In this document: positions 21,241-32,674 of the stretch, piece after piece
Layout of the letters: every line of letters starts with the position of its first letter
Numbering within the stretch: the stretch's first letter is position 1
DNA from: Metellina segmentata
Taxonomy: Eukaryota > Arthropoda > Arachnida > Araneae > Tetragnathidae
Length of the DNA: 64,000 bases
Direction of reading: 5' to 3'
Assembly (NCBI GenBank): GCA_947359465.1
Contig: OX375877.1
Coordinates: forward strand, 70,162,698-70,226,697
Notes under the pieces: model-generated
Databases searched by the model: none
Told to the model about the DNA's origin: nothing
What the model saw: the letters and a program-made list of their open reading frames with translations, nothing else
Position numbers and translations under genes: made by a program

Positions 21241-23640
21241 GACGTTCTAGTCCATCTATAAAACGGAGCGAATGTCAGCACTCTAACGAACCTGTTTTAA
21301 TGGCCTGTGGTGTGAAAGCCCCAAAACGGTAGCGTGAAAACAGTACGAATCGTATACAAGGAGAAGAGATAAAACAGCTAAGATATTTAAGTTCTTATTA
21401 TTCCAAGAACATTGAGATAAATATAGAGCATTTACATCGTTACATTAACACCAATACATAAAAGTATGTATCATCACAGTCCAGCACGATGACCAACCAT
21501 CACCCTTTGCCTCTGGCTCTCTAACCAGCTCTGCTCGCAGTCCAAAAAGACCGCCAACGGTAAAAGTTGAAAACAATCAGAGATCATCCGGATGAACACA
21601 AAATGCAGAGGACGTTCTATTTCACCTGTTAGTCTCAAGTCGGTGTAATGCGAGCGACGAAAGAACAGAGCTGGCTTCATACAACAACCAATCAGAATAT
21701 ATTCGGCATTCCAAAAATCCACGCGAACCGATTTACTCTTTTTCCGGTGAAATTAATTAACATGTACACTGAATTTCCGAGTGACCCCAACTAAAGGTCG
21801 AGCACATTGGAATTTCTCACGACGTCACAAGCTAGTTTCCGAATCAAAACCAAGAGTGCAGCACTTGTCCTTTGAACCCGTAAAAAATGCAGAGTTCGCC
21901 CACCTCGTCCCGGAGTGTGTCGGATGCTAATTTCGAAGACGGGCGCTCATGGTAACCAAAAAAATATACCAAAAAATTCTAAGCCACGTCCTTGGATTGC
22001 GTAAAAATTCGCTTCTAGGAGTTAGCCCATTAATAAACAGGCGATTGTCAGTACCATAACGGGCTACCACCTTAACCCTCCAGGTGGTTTTCTCGACGAA
22101 GAATGTCGCCATCAGCAAAACTGACCAGACCTCGAACGAGATACCTCGTCATTATAAAAAACTGACCTGATCTTGATGTCTTTATCATAAAAAACATGAG
22201 CTATATTTTCATTCGGAGTGCAATCGGCATTCTTGATGATTAGATATCTGGTCATTAGCCAAACTGGTCGGAAATCGATGGACGAGATATCTCGTCGAAA
22301 CCCCTTGGAGGGTTAAGGGTCAGTGTCCGAATCAAAACCAACACGTGCAGCAAGTTCCCTTTAAACACGTAACTAGGATGTGCTAGTCCGGATAGGTGTC
22401 GGATGCAAATTTCAAAGACGAGCGCCCATGTTAACCAAAAAAGAAATCAGAAAATTCTAAGCCACGTTCTTGGTTTGCGTAAAAATTCGTTTATAGGAGT
22501 TAGCCGATAAATAGAACAGAGCGACTGTCAGCACCATAAAGAGCTACCACCTTAACCCACCAGGAATGTCACCATCACCAAAACTGACTTGATCTTGAAC
22601 GTGATACCTCTTTATCATAAAAAAAAACCGGCAATATCTTCATCATTCGGAATCCAATCGGTATTCTCGATGACGCGACATCTCATCGAAACCACTTGGA
22701 AGGTTGAGCCAGTTTCCGAATCAAAACCAACACGTACAGCAAGTTTCCCCTTAAACACGTAACTATGCTGTGCTCTTTCTGATAGGAGTCGGGTGCAAAT
22801 TAGTGATACGACATCGACAGCAAAACATCGATGTTTCAAAACATCGATGTTCAAAATTAAAACATCGATGTTGATAATACATCGCCCCAAAAACATCGAT
22901 GTTCAAAATTAATACACCGATGTTTATAATACATCTCCCCAATAACATCGATGTTTTTAAACATCGATGTTTTGAAAATTCAGTGTATTTAAACTTTTTA
23001 CCCCATTTCTTAAAACTGGTTTAGCAACTAGTGAAGCGACATCGGCTCCAATGCATCGATGCTTTTATAAAACATCAATGTTTTGAAAACATCGAGATCG
23101 ATGTCGCATCCCTACTTTTCAGAAACTTCACCCTTGGCCACTTTGGTCTAAAAGTATGTTCAATTTGCTGATTATGAAAATTATGCTGCTTGGTTATTTT
23201 TTAAAATTTTTATAACGGTACTTTTTTCATTTAAAAATAAAACATAGACAAGTGTAAACATCGATGTTACAAAAACATCGACTCCAATACATCGATGTTT
23301 TTTAAAAACCATCAATGTTTTTTTAAAAAGCATCGATGTTTTGAAAACATCGACATCGATGTCGCATCCCTAGTGCAAATTTCTTAGACGGGTGCTCATG
23401 TTAACCGAAAAGGATTTCAGAAAATTCTAAATCACATCCCTGAATTGCATACAAATTTGTTTTGACGCCTCAGTCAGTAAATGCAACGGGGCGAATGTCG
23501 GCACCCTAACGAACCACCGCCTTAAAGCCCAGCTTCCGAATCACAACCAACATGTGCAGCACGTTTTCCTTTAAACCCGTAACAAGGCTGCGCTCGTCCC
23601 GGTGTGCATCGAAGACTAATCTCGAAGACGGCACCCATGC
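21240..23640. repeat. Diverged tandem-like repeat cluster
   Basis: A block containing TCCGAATCAAAACCAA, GTGCAGCA, CTTTAAACACGTAAC and AAGACGxGCGC..CATGxTAACC occurs at about 21835, 22324, 22713 and 23530. A second block (GGAGTTAGCC, GCGAMTGTCAGYACC, CTACCACCTTAACCC) alternates with it. Spacing varies (about 490, 390 and, after removing the inserted MITE, about 240 bp). Between copies lies a palindrome-rich segment with GACGAGATATCTCGTC, also found at 45957-45988. Confidence 0.75.
22801..23372. mobile_element. hAT-like MITE rich in AACATCGATGTT
   Basis: Flanked by a perfect 8-bp duplication GTGCAAAT (22793-22800 and 23373-23380). The ends are inverted: TAGTGATACGACATCGA on the left, TAGGGATGCGACATCGATG on the right when reversed. 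The interior has at least eight copies of the palindrome ACATCGATGT. An internal second pair of ends (about 23030-23114) has the same TIR motif, so one copy may be nested in, or duplicated within, the other. Confidence 0.85.
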
Positions 23641-23649
23641 TAACCGAAA

Positions 23650-24120
23650 AAGAAGACGGCGAAAAGGTTGCCTGTGCCCAATTAACTAGGATTTAAACGA
23701 AGAATCTTTCACTCCAGATATATTTAAGCTGATTGGCACAGATTTCGCCACAGTCCTTAATTGGCAGTCTCCCTTCCGCGCCGGGTGAGTTGCGGAGGGT
23801 GACTTTTTCGATCCCTCTCTCGGTGCCAGGCGATTTTAATTTCGAACCGGGCCTTTTGTCGCAGCGGCCGGAGAAGGGTGTGACTGCCGATGCGTGAGAA
23901 TTAAACTCGCGAATTCGGAGAAGGCTTATGCTTTATTTCTTTCGTCATTATCGGAAGTGTTACCGTGATTTGAAACATTTCTCTTCTCTTATCCGCGTTA
24001 AATACGTTGTTAGCGTTGAGGGGTGCGCAAAAGTTGATAAATCCAGTGAAATAATTTCAGGGAAGCGCGATCTCTGTACCTCCACCCCGAATTCTCCTGG
24101 CTTGAAGTTTAAATGTTGAA
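23650..24120. other. GC-richer unique block, no gene established
   Basis: About 470 bp with markedly more G+C and CpG than its surroundings, and no match to other repeats in the window. It contains CCCAATTAACTAGG, CCTTAATTGGCAG and CGATTTTAATTTCG, which resemble homeodomain sites. The plus-strand frame at 23928-24119 has no recognisable domain. It could be a conserved regulatory element; this is inference from composition only. Confidence 0.35.
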
Positions 24121-24423
24121 CTAATCGTTATCCAAAAGTTTTATTCGTCGAAATCTCTCTTACTAACTTTCATTTGCAAAAAACTAAATGTATGTTCTAA
24201 TCCGCTAACCTGATGGAATGTTTTACAGAGTCAGTTAATGTTGGAACAGGGCCTTTTCTGAGTGGTTGAGCTGGGCTTGCACTTGCCTGTAGTCAGAAAA
24301 ATAGGGGCTGCCGTTGGGGCAGTATACCATCAAACTGAATCGCATACCCAGCAATAAATTTTGTTACCCAATGTTATTAATTTAATGCTTGTTTAGGTCT
24401 TTAGGTTTATATTGGGACTAAAT

Positions 24424-24720
24424 GAGGCCACGGATTAATGGATTAGCAACAAATTAGGATTGCGAGTTCTAATCCAACCAATGAACATCGTGCACAAAGG
24501 GGGTTAGTGCACTTTAAATATGTCGTGAACTCAAATGTCCTCACTTTGGCGTGGTGTGGAAGTTTGGAGAGTGGGATGCTGGTTCAGGTGTTGACCTCGT
24601 CATCTGACCGTGGTTCTAAATTACGTGATGTTGTTTTCGAATCTTTCCCTTCAAATTTGATCCCGGACCATCGGGAATGGCCGGTTGTGTTTCTCCAGTG
24701 CAACGTTAGTTCAAATACAT
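24424..24720 (+). repeat. tRNA-derived SINE, copy 4
   Basis: The body matches the other copies (GTGGTGTGGAAGTTTGGAG, GACCTCGTCATCTGACCGTG, GGCCGGTTGTGTTTCTCCAG). The head is GCCACGGATTAATGG, like copy 1 and unlike copies 2, 3 and 5. The presumed B box (GCGAGTTCTAATCC) is degenerate. Confidence 0.8.
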
Positions 24721-24989
24721 ACCTACCATCTTGCGATTAATAAAACATGCTTTTGAATTTGTATATTTCGTTCTTCTTTTACATCAGTGTATTCAAAAAA
24801 TCTTTTAGTAAGAGTAGTGATGATTCGAGGGAAGAGCCCTACGAATCTCCTCTCCTTCCCGAAGTGATTTTGGAATTTAAAAGCTATCAAAAAGATACAA
24901 ATGCTAAAGGAGAATTTTTTCCCCCTTAAACTACGGGTAAAATATTTATCTGAATTCGTCAATAATCAAAAAAAGTAATCCAATCCAAT

Positions 24990-25255
24990 TGTAACGGAAC
25001 ATTACGGCATTTAGGTAAAGGGGAGAAAGAGGAAACCATACGTAATTGTTTTCCGAGTATGTTCTTAATGAAGGGCTCTTTTTGAAAATCACATGTTTTT
25101 GAGAAGAGTGGACGCCTTGCACGTGGGCAGCAAATACCTCATAAAAGCCGTGTTCAAGATCGAACTGAAAGGTGCTGAGAAAGAATCCGATAAGGCACAA
25201 CAAAGATAAATGGAATATTCAAGTGTGGTATTAAATTATCAAGGAACGGAGTCAA
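24990..25255. repeat. Dispersed repeat, partner at 59990-60255
   Basis: Shares an ordered series of motifs with 59990-60255: GGGAGAAAGA(G/A)GA, ACATAC.TAC/CGTAATTGTTTTCC, GTTTTTGAGA(A/G)GAG, TTGCACGTG(G/A)G, and GGTG(C/T)TGAGAAAGA. Identity is moderate, so the copies are old. No coding frame is conserved. Confidence 0.6.
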
Positions 25256-25468
25256 GGTAAAATGTGATACGAATATACGAATTCTAACAAGACAGGGCCA
25301 TCGAAATCACTTTCGGGATTCATCTCTCTCTCTAGATTGATACAAAACAAAACAAATAACCATTCAATAATTATAATACACACGCATGATCGTGCGTAAC
25401 ACTCGTTGGAGTCTGAAGGTATGAAACAGCGGTTGCAGAATAAACAAAAATATTGGTTAATAGATGGG
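25256..25468. other. Tc1 3' flank
   Basis: Non-coding flank of the transposase gene; a clear left terminal inverted repeat for that element was not found. Confidence 0.4.
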
Positions 25469-26500
25469 TTAATAGGGGGTATGGTCCCCTTTTACAGATA
25501 TACAGGTCTCACAGCGTGATTTCATACTTGAAATAAGGCAGTTTATCATTTCCTGTGGCAATTGGTCCCACGCGTTCAGAACCGCTGTTTTCATTCCTTG
25601 GATGGTTCTCGGAGGGGGGTTTCGAGTTGCAATTGCCCTCCCCAGAGCGTCCCAAACATGCTCTATAAGGTTAAGGTCTGGAGATCTGGCAAGCCAATCC
25701 ATCCGACGAATATCCTCACTCTCTAGAAATTCGTCGACCAGACGAGCTCTATGTGGCCTCGCGTTATCGTTCATTAAAATAAATTCAGGGCCAACTGCAC
25801 CCCTGAAAAGGCGAACATAGGGCTCCAAGACCTCATCCCTATACCGCACACCAGTCACATTGCCTCTTTCAAAGACATGGAGAGGTGTGCGGACATCCAA
25901 CATGATGCCTGCCCAGACCATTAAACATCCTCCGCCATAATGGTCGATTTCGCTGACATTGGAGGGTAGGTAGCGGGTCCCTGGTTCTCTCCATATGAAC
26001 ATACGGCGAGAATCGGTGTTTAGGCTGAACCTGGACTCATCAGTGAAGAGAACGGTCGCCCATTGATCCATACTCCAATCTCTATGCTCTCTGCACCATG
26101 ATAAACGGATTCTCCTGTTCGTAGAAGTGAGCGGGACGCAAACAGTAGGTCTTTTTGCGAACAACCCTCTCTCATGAAGTCTTTTGGAAACCGTCACCCT
26201 TGATACACGGGTTCCTGTAGCTGCATACAAGTCACGAGAGAGCTGAGAAGCTGTAGCACTCCTGTTACGCCTCGCTATAATCGACAAATGGCTATCTTCT
26301 CTGGCCGTCGTGGCTCTTGGACGACCTTGCCCAGGCTTTCTCTCGATGGATCCGGTATCCTGGAACTGTTTCCATAAGTTAAACACGACGCTGGGCGTTA
26401 AACTGAACTCTCTAAAAATTTGGACTTAAGATTGGCCTGCTTCTAGCATCCCCACAATTCGCCACCTCATTCCATCATCTAAACTTTGGTGTTTACTCAT
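25469..26500 (-). pseudogene. Tc1-like transposase, single nonsense codon
   Basis: DD34E transposase of about 343 residues. I place the start at ATG 26500 (MSKHQSLDDGMRWRIVGMLE), because that frame joins the long open frame without a shift. One TAA at 26426-26428, 24 codons in, is the only lesion seen. The long frame has paired-like helix-turn-helix motifs (GQGRPRATTARED linker; VSRVTVSKRLHERG). The first aspartate is in LFTDESRF, the second in LMNDNARPHRA, and the glutamate in SPDLNLIEHVWD, with 34 residues between the last two. WAGIMLDVRTPLHVF is typical of Tc1. It differs clearly from the Tc1 at 18086, so two Tc1 lineages are present. It could be read from the internal ATG as a 305-residue protein lacking the N-terminal helices. 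Confidence 0.92.
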
Positions 26501-26720
26501 TTTTACTGTTACAATTTGAAATTAACCGATTGCTTCAAAATAACACCAAGAAATTCGCCGAGATGTGCTAGCGAACGAAATGCGTCTTAACTTACGCGCG
26601 CTTATAAAGCCTGTTTCTCTACTGGCTCCGTCTACACACACGTGTAAGCAGTGGTTTTGCATTCAGTTCTTTTCATGAAATTAGATAAAATATGCAAATT
26701 ATCTTAATTTATTTCACCAG

Positions 26721-26722
<2 letters not shown>

Positions 26723-26770
<48 letters not shown>
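26723..26770. repeat. (TA)n microsatellite
   Basis: 24 uninterrupted TA dinucleotides, at the likely upstream boundary of the Tc1 element (TA being its target). Confidence 0.95.
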
Positions 26771-26771
<1 letters not shown>

Positions 26772-26983
26772 TGGTATTATGTAAAATTCAAATACCACTC
26801 ACTCACTAACTCATCACTGTATCTCAAAAACTACAAGTCCTAGGAAGCTGAAATTTTGCAGGGAGATTTTTCTCATACTGTAGAGGTGCACTGAGAAAGG
26901 ATTTTGAAAAATTCGACTCCTAATAGGCCTAAAATTGACATAAGGCCAAAGCTAAGAGCAATTTGAAATCGCCATAGAAATCA

Positions 26984-27440
26984 CGTTGAGTATAAAACGA
27001 TTGCTGTACGCAGCTCAGATTACTTTACCAGTGTTGATCGAAAAAAATTTTTTTTAACAAATTAAATTATAATATTTATGTTTGAACAGACTTTTTACTT
27101 CTTCCCAAGATGAAAATAATATTTATAAATATTTGATTGAGGAAGAAAGAATATTTAGAACATTTAAATTTACATTTACTTATATTTTAATGGAACACGA
27201 AAAGCACAAACGATAAACTCATACATTGAGTATAAAACGATTGCTGTTCGCAGCTCAGATTGCTTTACCAGCGTTGATCAAAAAACAATTTTTTAAAACA
27301 AATTAAATTTTAAAATTTATGTTTGAACTTACTTTTTATTACTTCCTTTGATGTAAATAATTTTTAAATATTTGATTGACGAAGAAAAAATATTTAGACC
27401 ATTTAAGTTTACGTTTACTTAAATTTTTTATTGAAAATAT
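26984..27440. repeat. Two-copy tandem repeat, 240-bp period
   Basis: GTTGAGTATAAAACGATTGC at 26985 recurs as ATTGAGTATAAAACGATTGC at 27225. Both are followed by CGCAGCTCAGATT, a GTTGATC segment, an A/T-rich stretch, and AAATATTTGATTGA(G/C)GAAGAAA. The copies are diverged by scattered substitutions and small indels. Confidence 0.85.
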
Positions 27441-27904
27441 CTTGCAACCTAGGAATTTATGCTTAATATTTTAATTTGGTTTATAATTCTTTTTTGGGGT
27501 ACATGAGTTGACAACGAGATGGTTGCGGTCATATTTGAGGATTCCCAACTACTATAAATATGTAATCTTTTTGCTTATAAATCATTATTGTCTTTAGCAA
27601 TATTGTTCAAGTTTTTTGTCGAATGGACAATATGCATGATTTTCAAATTCAATTTAAACTGAAAGAGCATGAAAAACCAAGTAGAAAAATGCCACTTAAA
27701 CTGCAATCTGACGATATTAATTATATTTAAAACGCTTTTTAAATTGCTCTGACGTCACTTTCAACGAGAAACTGCAGTCGTTGACGATTTTTGCCTGTGA
27801 CGTCATAGTTCATGATTTTCTCATCGAGTGTTTCTTGAACTGTGTTATCTCTATGGGTAACTTTTTAGTAGTCTTATATTTACAGATTTTTGATTAATTC
27901 AGCA

Positions 27905-28124
27905 ATGGAAGGTTCGAAAATAGTTCAAAAGAAGAATTACAAATATTGCATTGTTCCGTTTGTGTCATAATTCAACGATTAAAACACCAAAAAAGTATTT
28001 TTTTTGTTGTACCAAAATATGAACAAGTTCGTAGAAGATGGTGCAGCGTTATGAAAAGAGATTAAAAGAAAAACAAAAAGCTGTGTTCTACTTCTTGCTT
28101 GCATAGCTGTGAAGATCATTTTTG
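27905..28124 (+). pseudogene. THAP-domain exon remnant
   Basis: Starting at ATG 27905, the frame gives MEGSKIVQKKNYKYCIVP and then shifts to CHNSTIKTPKKVFF. It shifts again to VPKYEQVRRRWCSVMKRD and ends with a piece like SCLHSCEDHF before a GT donor at 28125 (GTAAGTTT). The order C-x-C-H, ...TPKK..., VPK, W, C..C/H..EDHF is the THAP zinc-coordinating DNA-binding module. Such modules are found in P-element-type transposases and related arthropod and marine invertebrate repeats. Two or more frameshifts make it a relic. No catalytic part was recognised downstream. The upstream CGTCA-rich segment (27750-27810) may be the element's promoter, by inference. Confidence 0.6.
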
Positions 28125-31100
28125 GTAAGTTTAAAATACCAAAAATTATTTGTATTTTTAATTGTTTTTAAATATGAATTGTGTGATTTAATCTTGTGGA
28201 TAGCTACTTGTGTTTTTGCTAAAACGAAAAAATATTCTTTCGGTATCAAGTCACTCATAATGCAGAATTTCTTGTTTCATGAAAAAGAATTTAATAAATA
28301 AATATAGGAATACTATATATTTATAAATCAAAATTGGTTTAAAAAATATACAGAGAGCTAACATCAATAAACATTGAATTATTATACTCATGATAATTAA
28401 TTTGCAGTTGGTAAAACTGTGTCATATTTCTTCTTTAAACTGAATGTGATAAGTATTATAGAATTCAAATTCTTGCAATTTTAATCAAATTATCACACTA
28501 CCTTCTTCATGGTTTAAAATGTTGGACTACGAAATGTTGAGTTCAATATTTAATGCAGTTGCAATTCTCGTAATAAGTTTCTCTACACATATTATTTTTG
28601 GATCATCTTTTAGTGCATTACGTTTTATCGCTTAGATATATTTAATAAAATATTGTTCATTAACTAACAAAAATAATGTTGCTGAAAAATTAATGTAGAA
28701 AATTAATTTTAAGTTAGATTTCAAAATTCACTATTTTAATACCCCAACAATTTTAATCTACTTTGAAATTATTTTCATAATATAAAGCTCTTATTTGATA
28801 TACTATTATAATTATCTATACAAAAAAATCTGTTTCAGAATGAATTGTGTTACTTATTAAGGAAAAGAGAATAACTATATATTAATATTCTATTATCTTA
28901 AGTACAACTTTTTGATAATAACACTACTCTTTTTAAAAGCAATATAAAAATACATGTTTTTTAAAAATAAATATGGTGTACAAAATATTATCATACTCTT
29001 CGCTTTTACGCCTTTCATTTCTACTCCCATAAAATTTGGATGGTTTCGCAAAAAAGAAAACATGGATATACCATCCAATTTAGGTAGATTTTCCGACTGG
29101 CCTTTTACAAAGCCTTGTTCTACAGTCGTCATTTTTAAAGAAGAAATCTGTAGAATAATAATAATGTAAAGACTATAATTCAACACAATTATTTAAAAAA
29201 TAAAATTAGCGTAAAATCAATGAAAGCAACCTGAAATAACATGCAGCCGGCGAATGTAGCGAGAGATTTCATGAACTATGACGTCACACCAAGCTCCACC
29301 CCGTTTTCAGTCACGTGACTTCAACGCGTTTTTTAATAGCTTATTACGCTTAAATTAAACTTTTTTGAGATTTTTAAAGTTGATTTTCGGATTGTTCATG
29401 ATCGAATTTGTAAAAAAAGTACCATTTTGGGACCTTTTGTGACACAGTGCGTATTCCCTATTGTTCTACTTCAGATTATATTCAGGAAGTCGAAATTCAA
29501 CACGCTAGAACAGATATTTTCTTTTCAAAATTCTGCATTTTTTGCAAGGATAGGAATTTTGTTTCTGTTTGTATATATGTGTTCCGGTATATTACCTAGT
29601 TCAGAAATATTATTTAGGAGTTAGATTTTAATTATTTATTTCCTGCAAAATATCACTAGACATGGGTAATTTCGTGGTGGTATAAGTATATTTCCATCAA
29701 CTTTCTTTAAATCTTTGGTTGAATACGTTATAGTGCGAAAATAATAAAATAAAAATAAAAATAATATATATTTTTTTAAAGTGTGTAGTTCGTTACTTTA
29801 AAATTACACAGAAATTTTTAAAAATAACTGTAAAATAAGATGGGTTACGTTGAATTAAAACTGGTAGTTATACATTGTAGTTCAAATATATTTAAAAATT
29901 TTGATACAGATTTTCATTGAAAGACGATTAAAATCAATTAAATTTCATTTGTTTTTCGTGTTTCGTGGGTGTTATTGAAAGCTGTATCCTATAGTCAAGT
30001 AACTACATCTATCATTCCAAATAAGCACGTGCTTTCCATTTAGAAACCGAATTTCTAATCTTAAAAGTACCATAAGTGTTCAATTTAAAACTGTTTGTCT
30101 GTTGGAGAAAAGGGAATTTTTAACCAGAATTTGTTGATCTTGGAATAATATCCCACTAGGTAATTTTGAAAAATTGAAAATTTATGTCTTAAGAGACAAA
30201 GTTGAGATTGCTTACTCTATTTGTTAAAGCTGTTCTTATGCAACTTAGATACATGTGAATCGTTCGTTGAAAGCAGTGATTTTCTTTTGGTAAAAGCGCT
30301 GTAAAAACAACCTTCAATTTATTAAAAAATTTTAATCGATTGAGTTTAATTTGTCTACTCTGATGATATTTATCTCTAACAAAATCTCTGTTATTCCACA
30401 TGCCATAATTAATGGAATTTTCAGGAAAAAGTGCGTTTGCTTCAAATTAAATTAGTTACGAATGCCATAAATTTTTAGCCCCTTGAACAATTAGAACGCG
30501 GATTAATATGTAGCTTATCATATTCACAGGGTTCTAAAATACAAGTGTACCAAATGTGTGGATTTGTCAAACGGTGTAGCTATGTATAGAGAACAGAGAA
30601 ACGTTTACTCTGCTTTATATATCTAACAGAAGTTCAGTTATTCCACCTGCCGCTGAATGGAATTTTCAAGAAAAATTGCGTTTCCTTCAAACTAAATTAG
30701 TCACGAATACTGTAACAATTTAACTTACCATTGTCTCATATTGATGATGAAATTCTAAAATATCGCATACTAGGGGCAAGAATGGCTCAAGTAAAACATA
30801 TTCATAGGAACACTAAGTGCAAGACTATCCCCCAAAAATTCGCCATTTTTACTGAAAATGAATGCACGGGAAAATTACTAGTTACTCGAAAACTCAAAAT
30901 CCACTTCTGTTGTAGTCACTTAAAAAAAAAACTTTCAGCAGAAGTGCGACGAATATGAAATGGATTATATGGATGGATACAACATATATGCATATTTGCG
31001 TCCGAAATAAATCGTAGAAGTGACGGAGATGTTGAAATGGTATTAATTTTTTCTTACCGTACACTTAAATGATGCTAACATTTTTTTTGTGAAAAGGAAT

Positions 31101-31150
31101 TGATGACAACATATTATTAATTCAACCCGAGCAAAGCCGGGTATTTCTGC
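28125..31150. other. AT-rich, no intact gene; probable transposon interior
   Basis: Follows the THAP remnant and is very AT-rich. The segment around 30381-30470 (TTATTCCACATGCC, TGGAATTTTCAGGAAAAAG, TTAGTTACGAAT) is repeated at 30636-30716. Near 31125 lies ACCCGAGCAAAGCCGGGT, an inverted pair typical of transposon termini, and it ends with CTGCTAGC. No conserved protein was recognised in the plus-strand frame 30731-30958. Confidence 0.35.
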
Positions 31151-31154
31151 TAGC

Positions 31155-31420
31155 ACTATTACAAAAGGAAGTGTTTGTGTGTCTCTATCCAGTGCCCTGA
31201 CGAATCTATGGCACTTACAATAATGAGATTTGACACACAGGTAGTCCAATTTTTTACGAATTTTGGGTTCCACCGAATTTTAAAATTCAATCTAGAACAT
31301 TTTAAAATTAATTTAATGGAATTTAATTATTACTGTTTTTTTTTGAATGGCAACAGCATAAAGATATGACAGATTCTAAATTTGTTTTTTTCGTTTGATT
31401 TTCCGAGCAGCGCTTTCAGC
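31155..31420 (+). repeat. Dispersed repeat starting AAAAGGAAGTGTTTG
   Basis: Matches the reverse complement of 16130-16405: AGGAAGTGTTTGTxTGT, CTGACGAATCTATGGCACTTA, TTTGRCACACAGGTAGTCCAA, then TTTTAAAATTYAATCTAGAACATTTTAAAAT. This is one end of the family described at 15236 and 41903. Confidence 0.75.
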
Positions 31421-31664
31421 CGAAGAACAAAAACAAATAAAAAGTTTTAACTGCACCCCGGTATTTCGAGCCCTGTTTTAAACACATATATAAATTTTTA
31501 AATTACAATAATGCACTTGACACCTTTGGACTCATCAAAAGTTAGTCTTAACCCGTTTTGCCCTGTCACAGAAGATATACCACAGTGACTTTGATCCACT
31601 GTTGGGCAACTTATTTCTTGACCGTCTCTTCACAAGGTAACTTAATTTTTTCCCACTTCTTCTC

Positions 31665-31707
31665 TCCACATACATATGGAAAACTTAAAGTTCCATATGT
31701 ATGTGGA
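31665..31707. repeat. Perfect 17-bp inverted repeat
   Basis: TCCACATACATATGGAA at 31665-31681 and its exact reverse complement at 31691-31707 are separated by nine bases. It could form a stable hairpin or be the core of a small palindromic element. No transcript evidence can be read from the sequence. Confidence 0.9.
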
Positions 31708-31720
31708 AAGGTTTCATACG

Positions 31721-32639
31721 TAAAGTTACAGTGATGTAAGTCACTTAAGAAAAAGACCTGGACACAGAAACCAGATATAATTTAACTAAATTTAACTAAA
31801 GATAATTAGTTAGAAACAGATACCAGATCTAGATAAGTCAATCTGTTAACTGAAAATGTGAAGTAAGTCAGATCTTTATTCAACGGCCAACTGATGGCAG
31901 TGGAAGTTCTGTCTTTTTTTTCGAATAAGTGACCTACACCACTGTAATTTTAACCCGTCCATATGATGTTATGTTTTGTCACCTTTATTCATTTTGAATC
32001 TGGTGGTAAGGTATTATTGCTGCTTGAGTATCGATGGAAAAGTAGAACATTGCTTCTACGACAGGTCTCGACTTTATCCTCGGCTAGACAAACAGAATCT
32101 GACGATTTCGAATTCCTTTAAGTTAAACCATCACTTTGATTCTTTTTGCTCATGCTTTAATACGATATGCGTAAATTTGGGTGTGCTACATAAATTCATG
32201 CGTTTGAGGTCACATTTTTTTTACTAACGATATCTCGTTTCCCCACGGCACCATTCTGATTGATGTCCTGTTGCTGGTATCACTTCACAACACGGTCACA
32301 CTTTAAGACTACAATTTTGTGGATCGCCCACAATGCGATTCAGTGTTGCCACATATTCCGAGAAAGCAGGATACAAAAAATAAAAATGCTTGCCTTCGAT
32401 TCAAGGAGTTAAATGTGAGACTGCCTTCATTCTCCGCGGCCCCCCATCCTTCGTCTTAGGGTCGAGTTGAGATGTCACTTTCTGATATACGAGGCGTGAT
32501 GTAAGCCAGACGAAGTTATTCCTCTGTACGCATCAGGAGGAAAAACACAGGCGTCATGGTGGAGTGACTTTTCTCAATGAACTTTAGAAATGGAAGATAC
32601 TTAATATGTTTTAAGATTGTAGGTTTTTTTTATTAGCTG

Positions 32640-32674
<35 letters not shown>

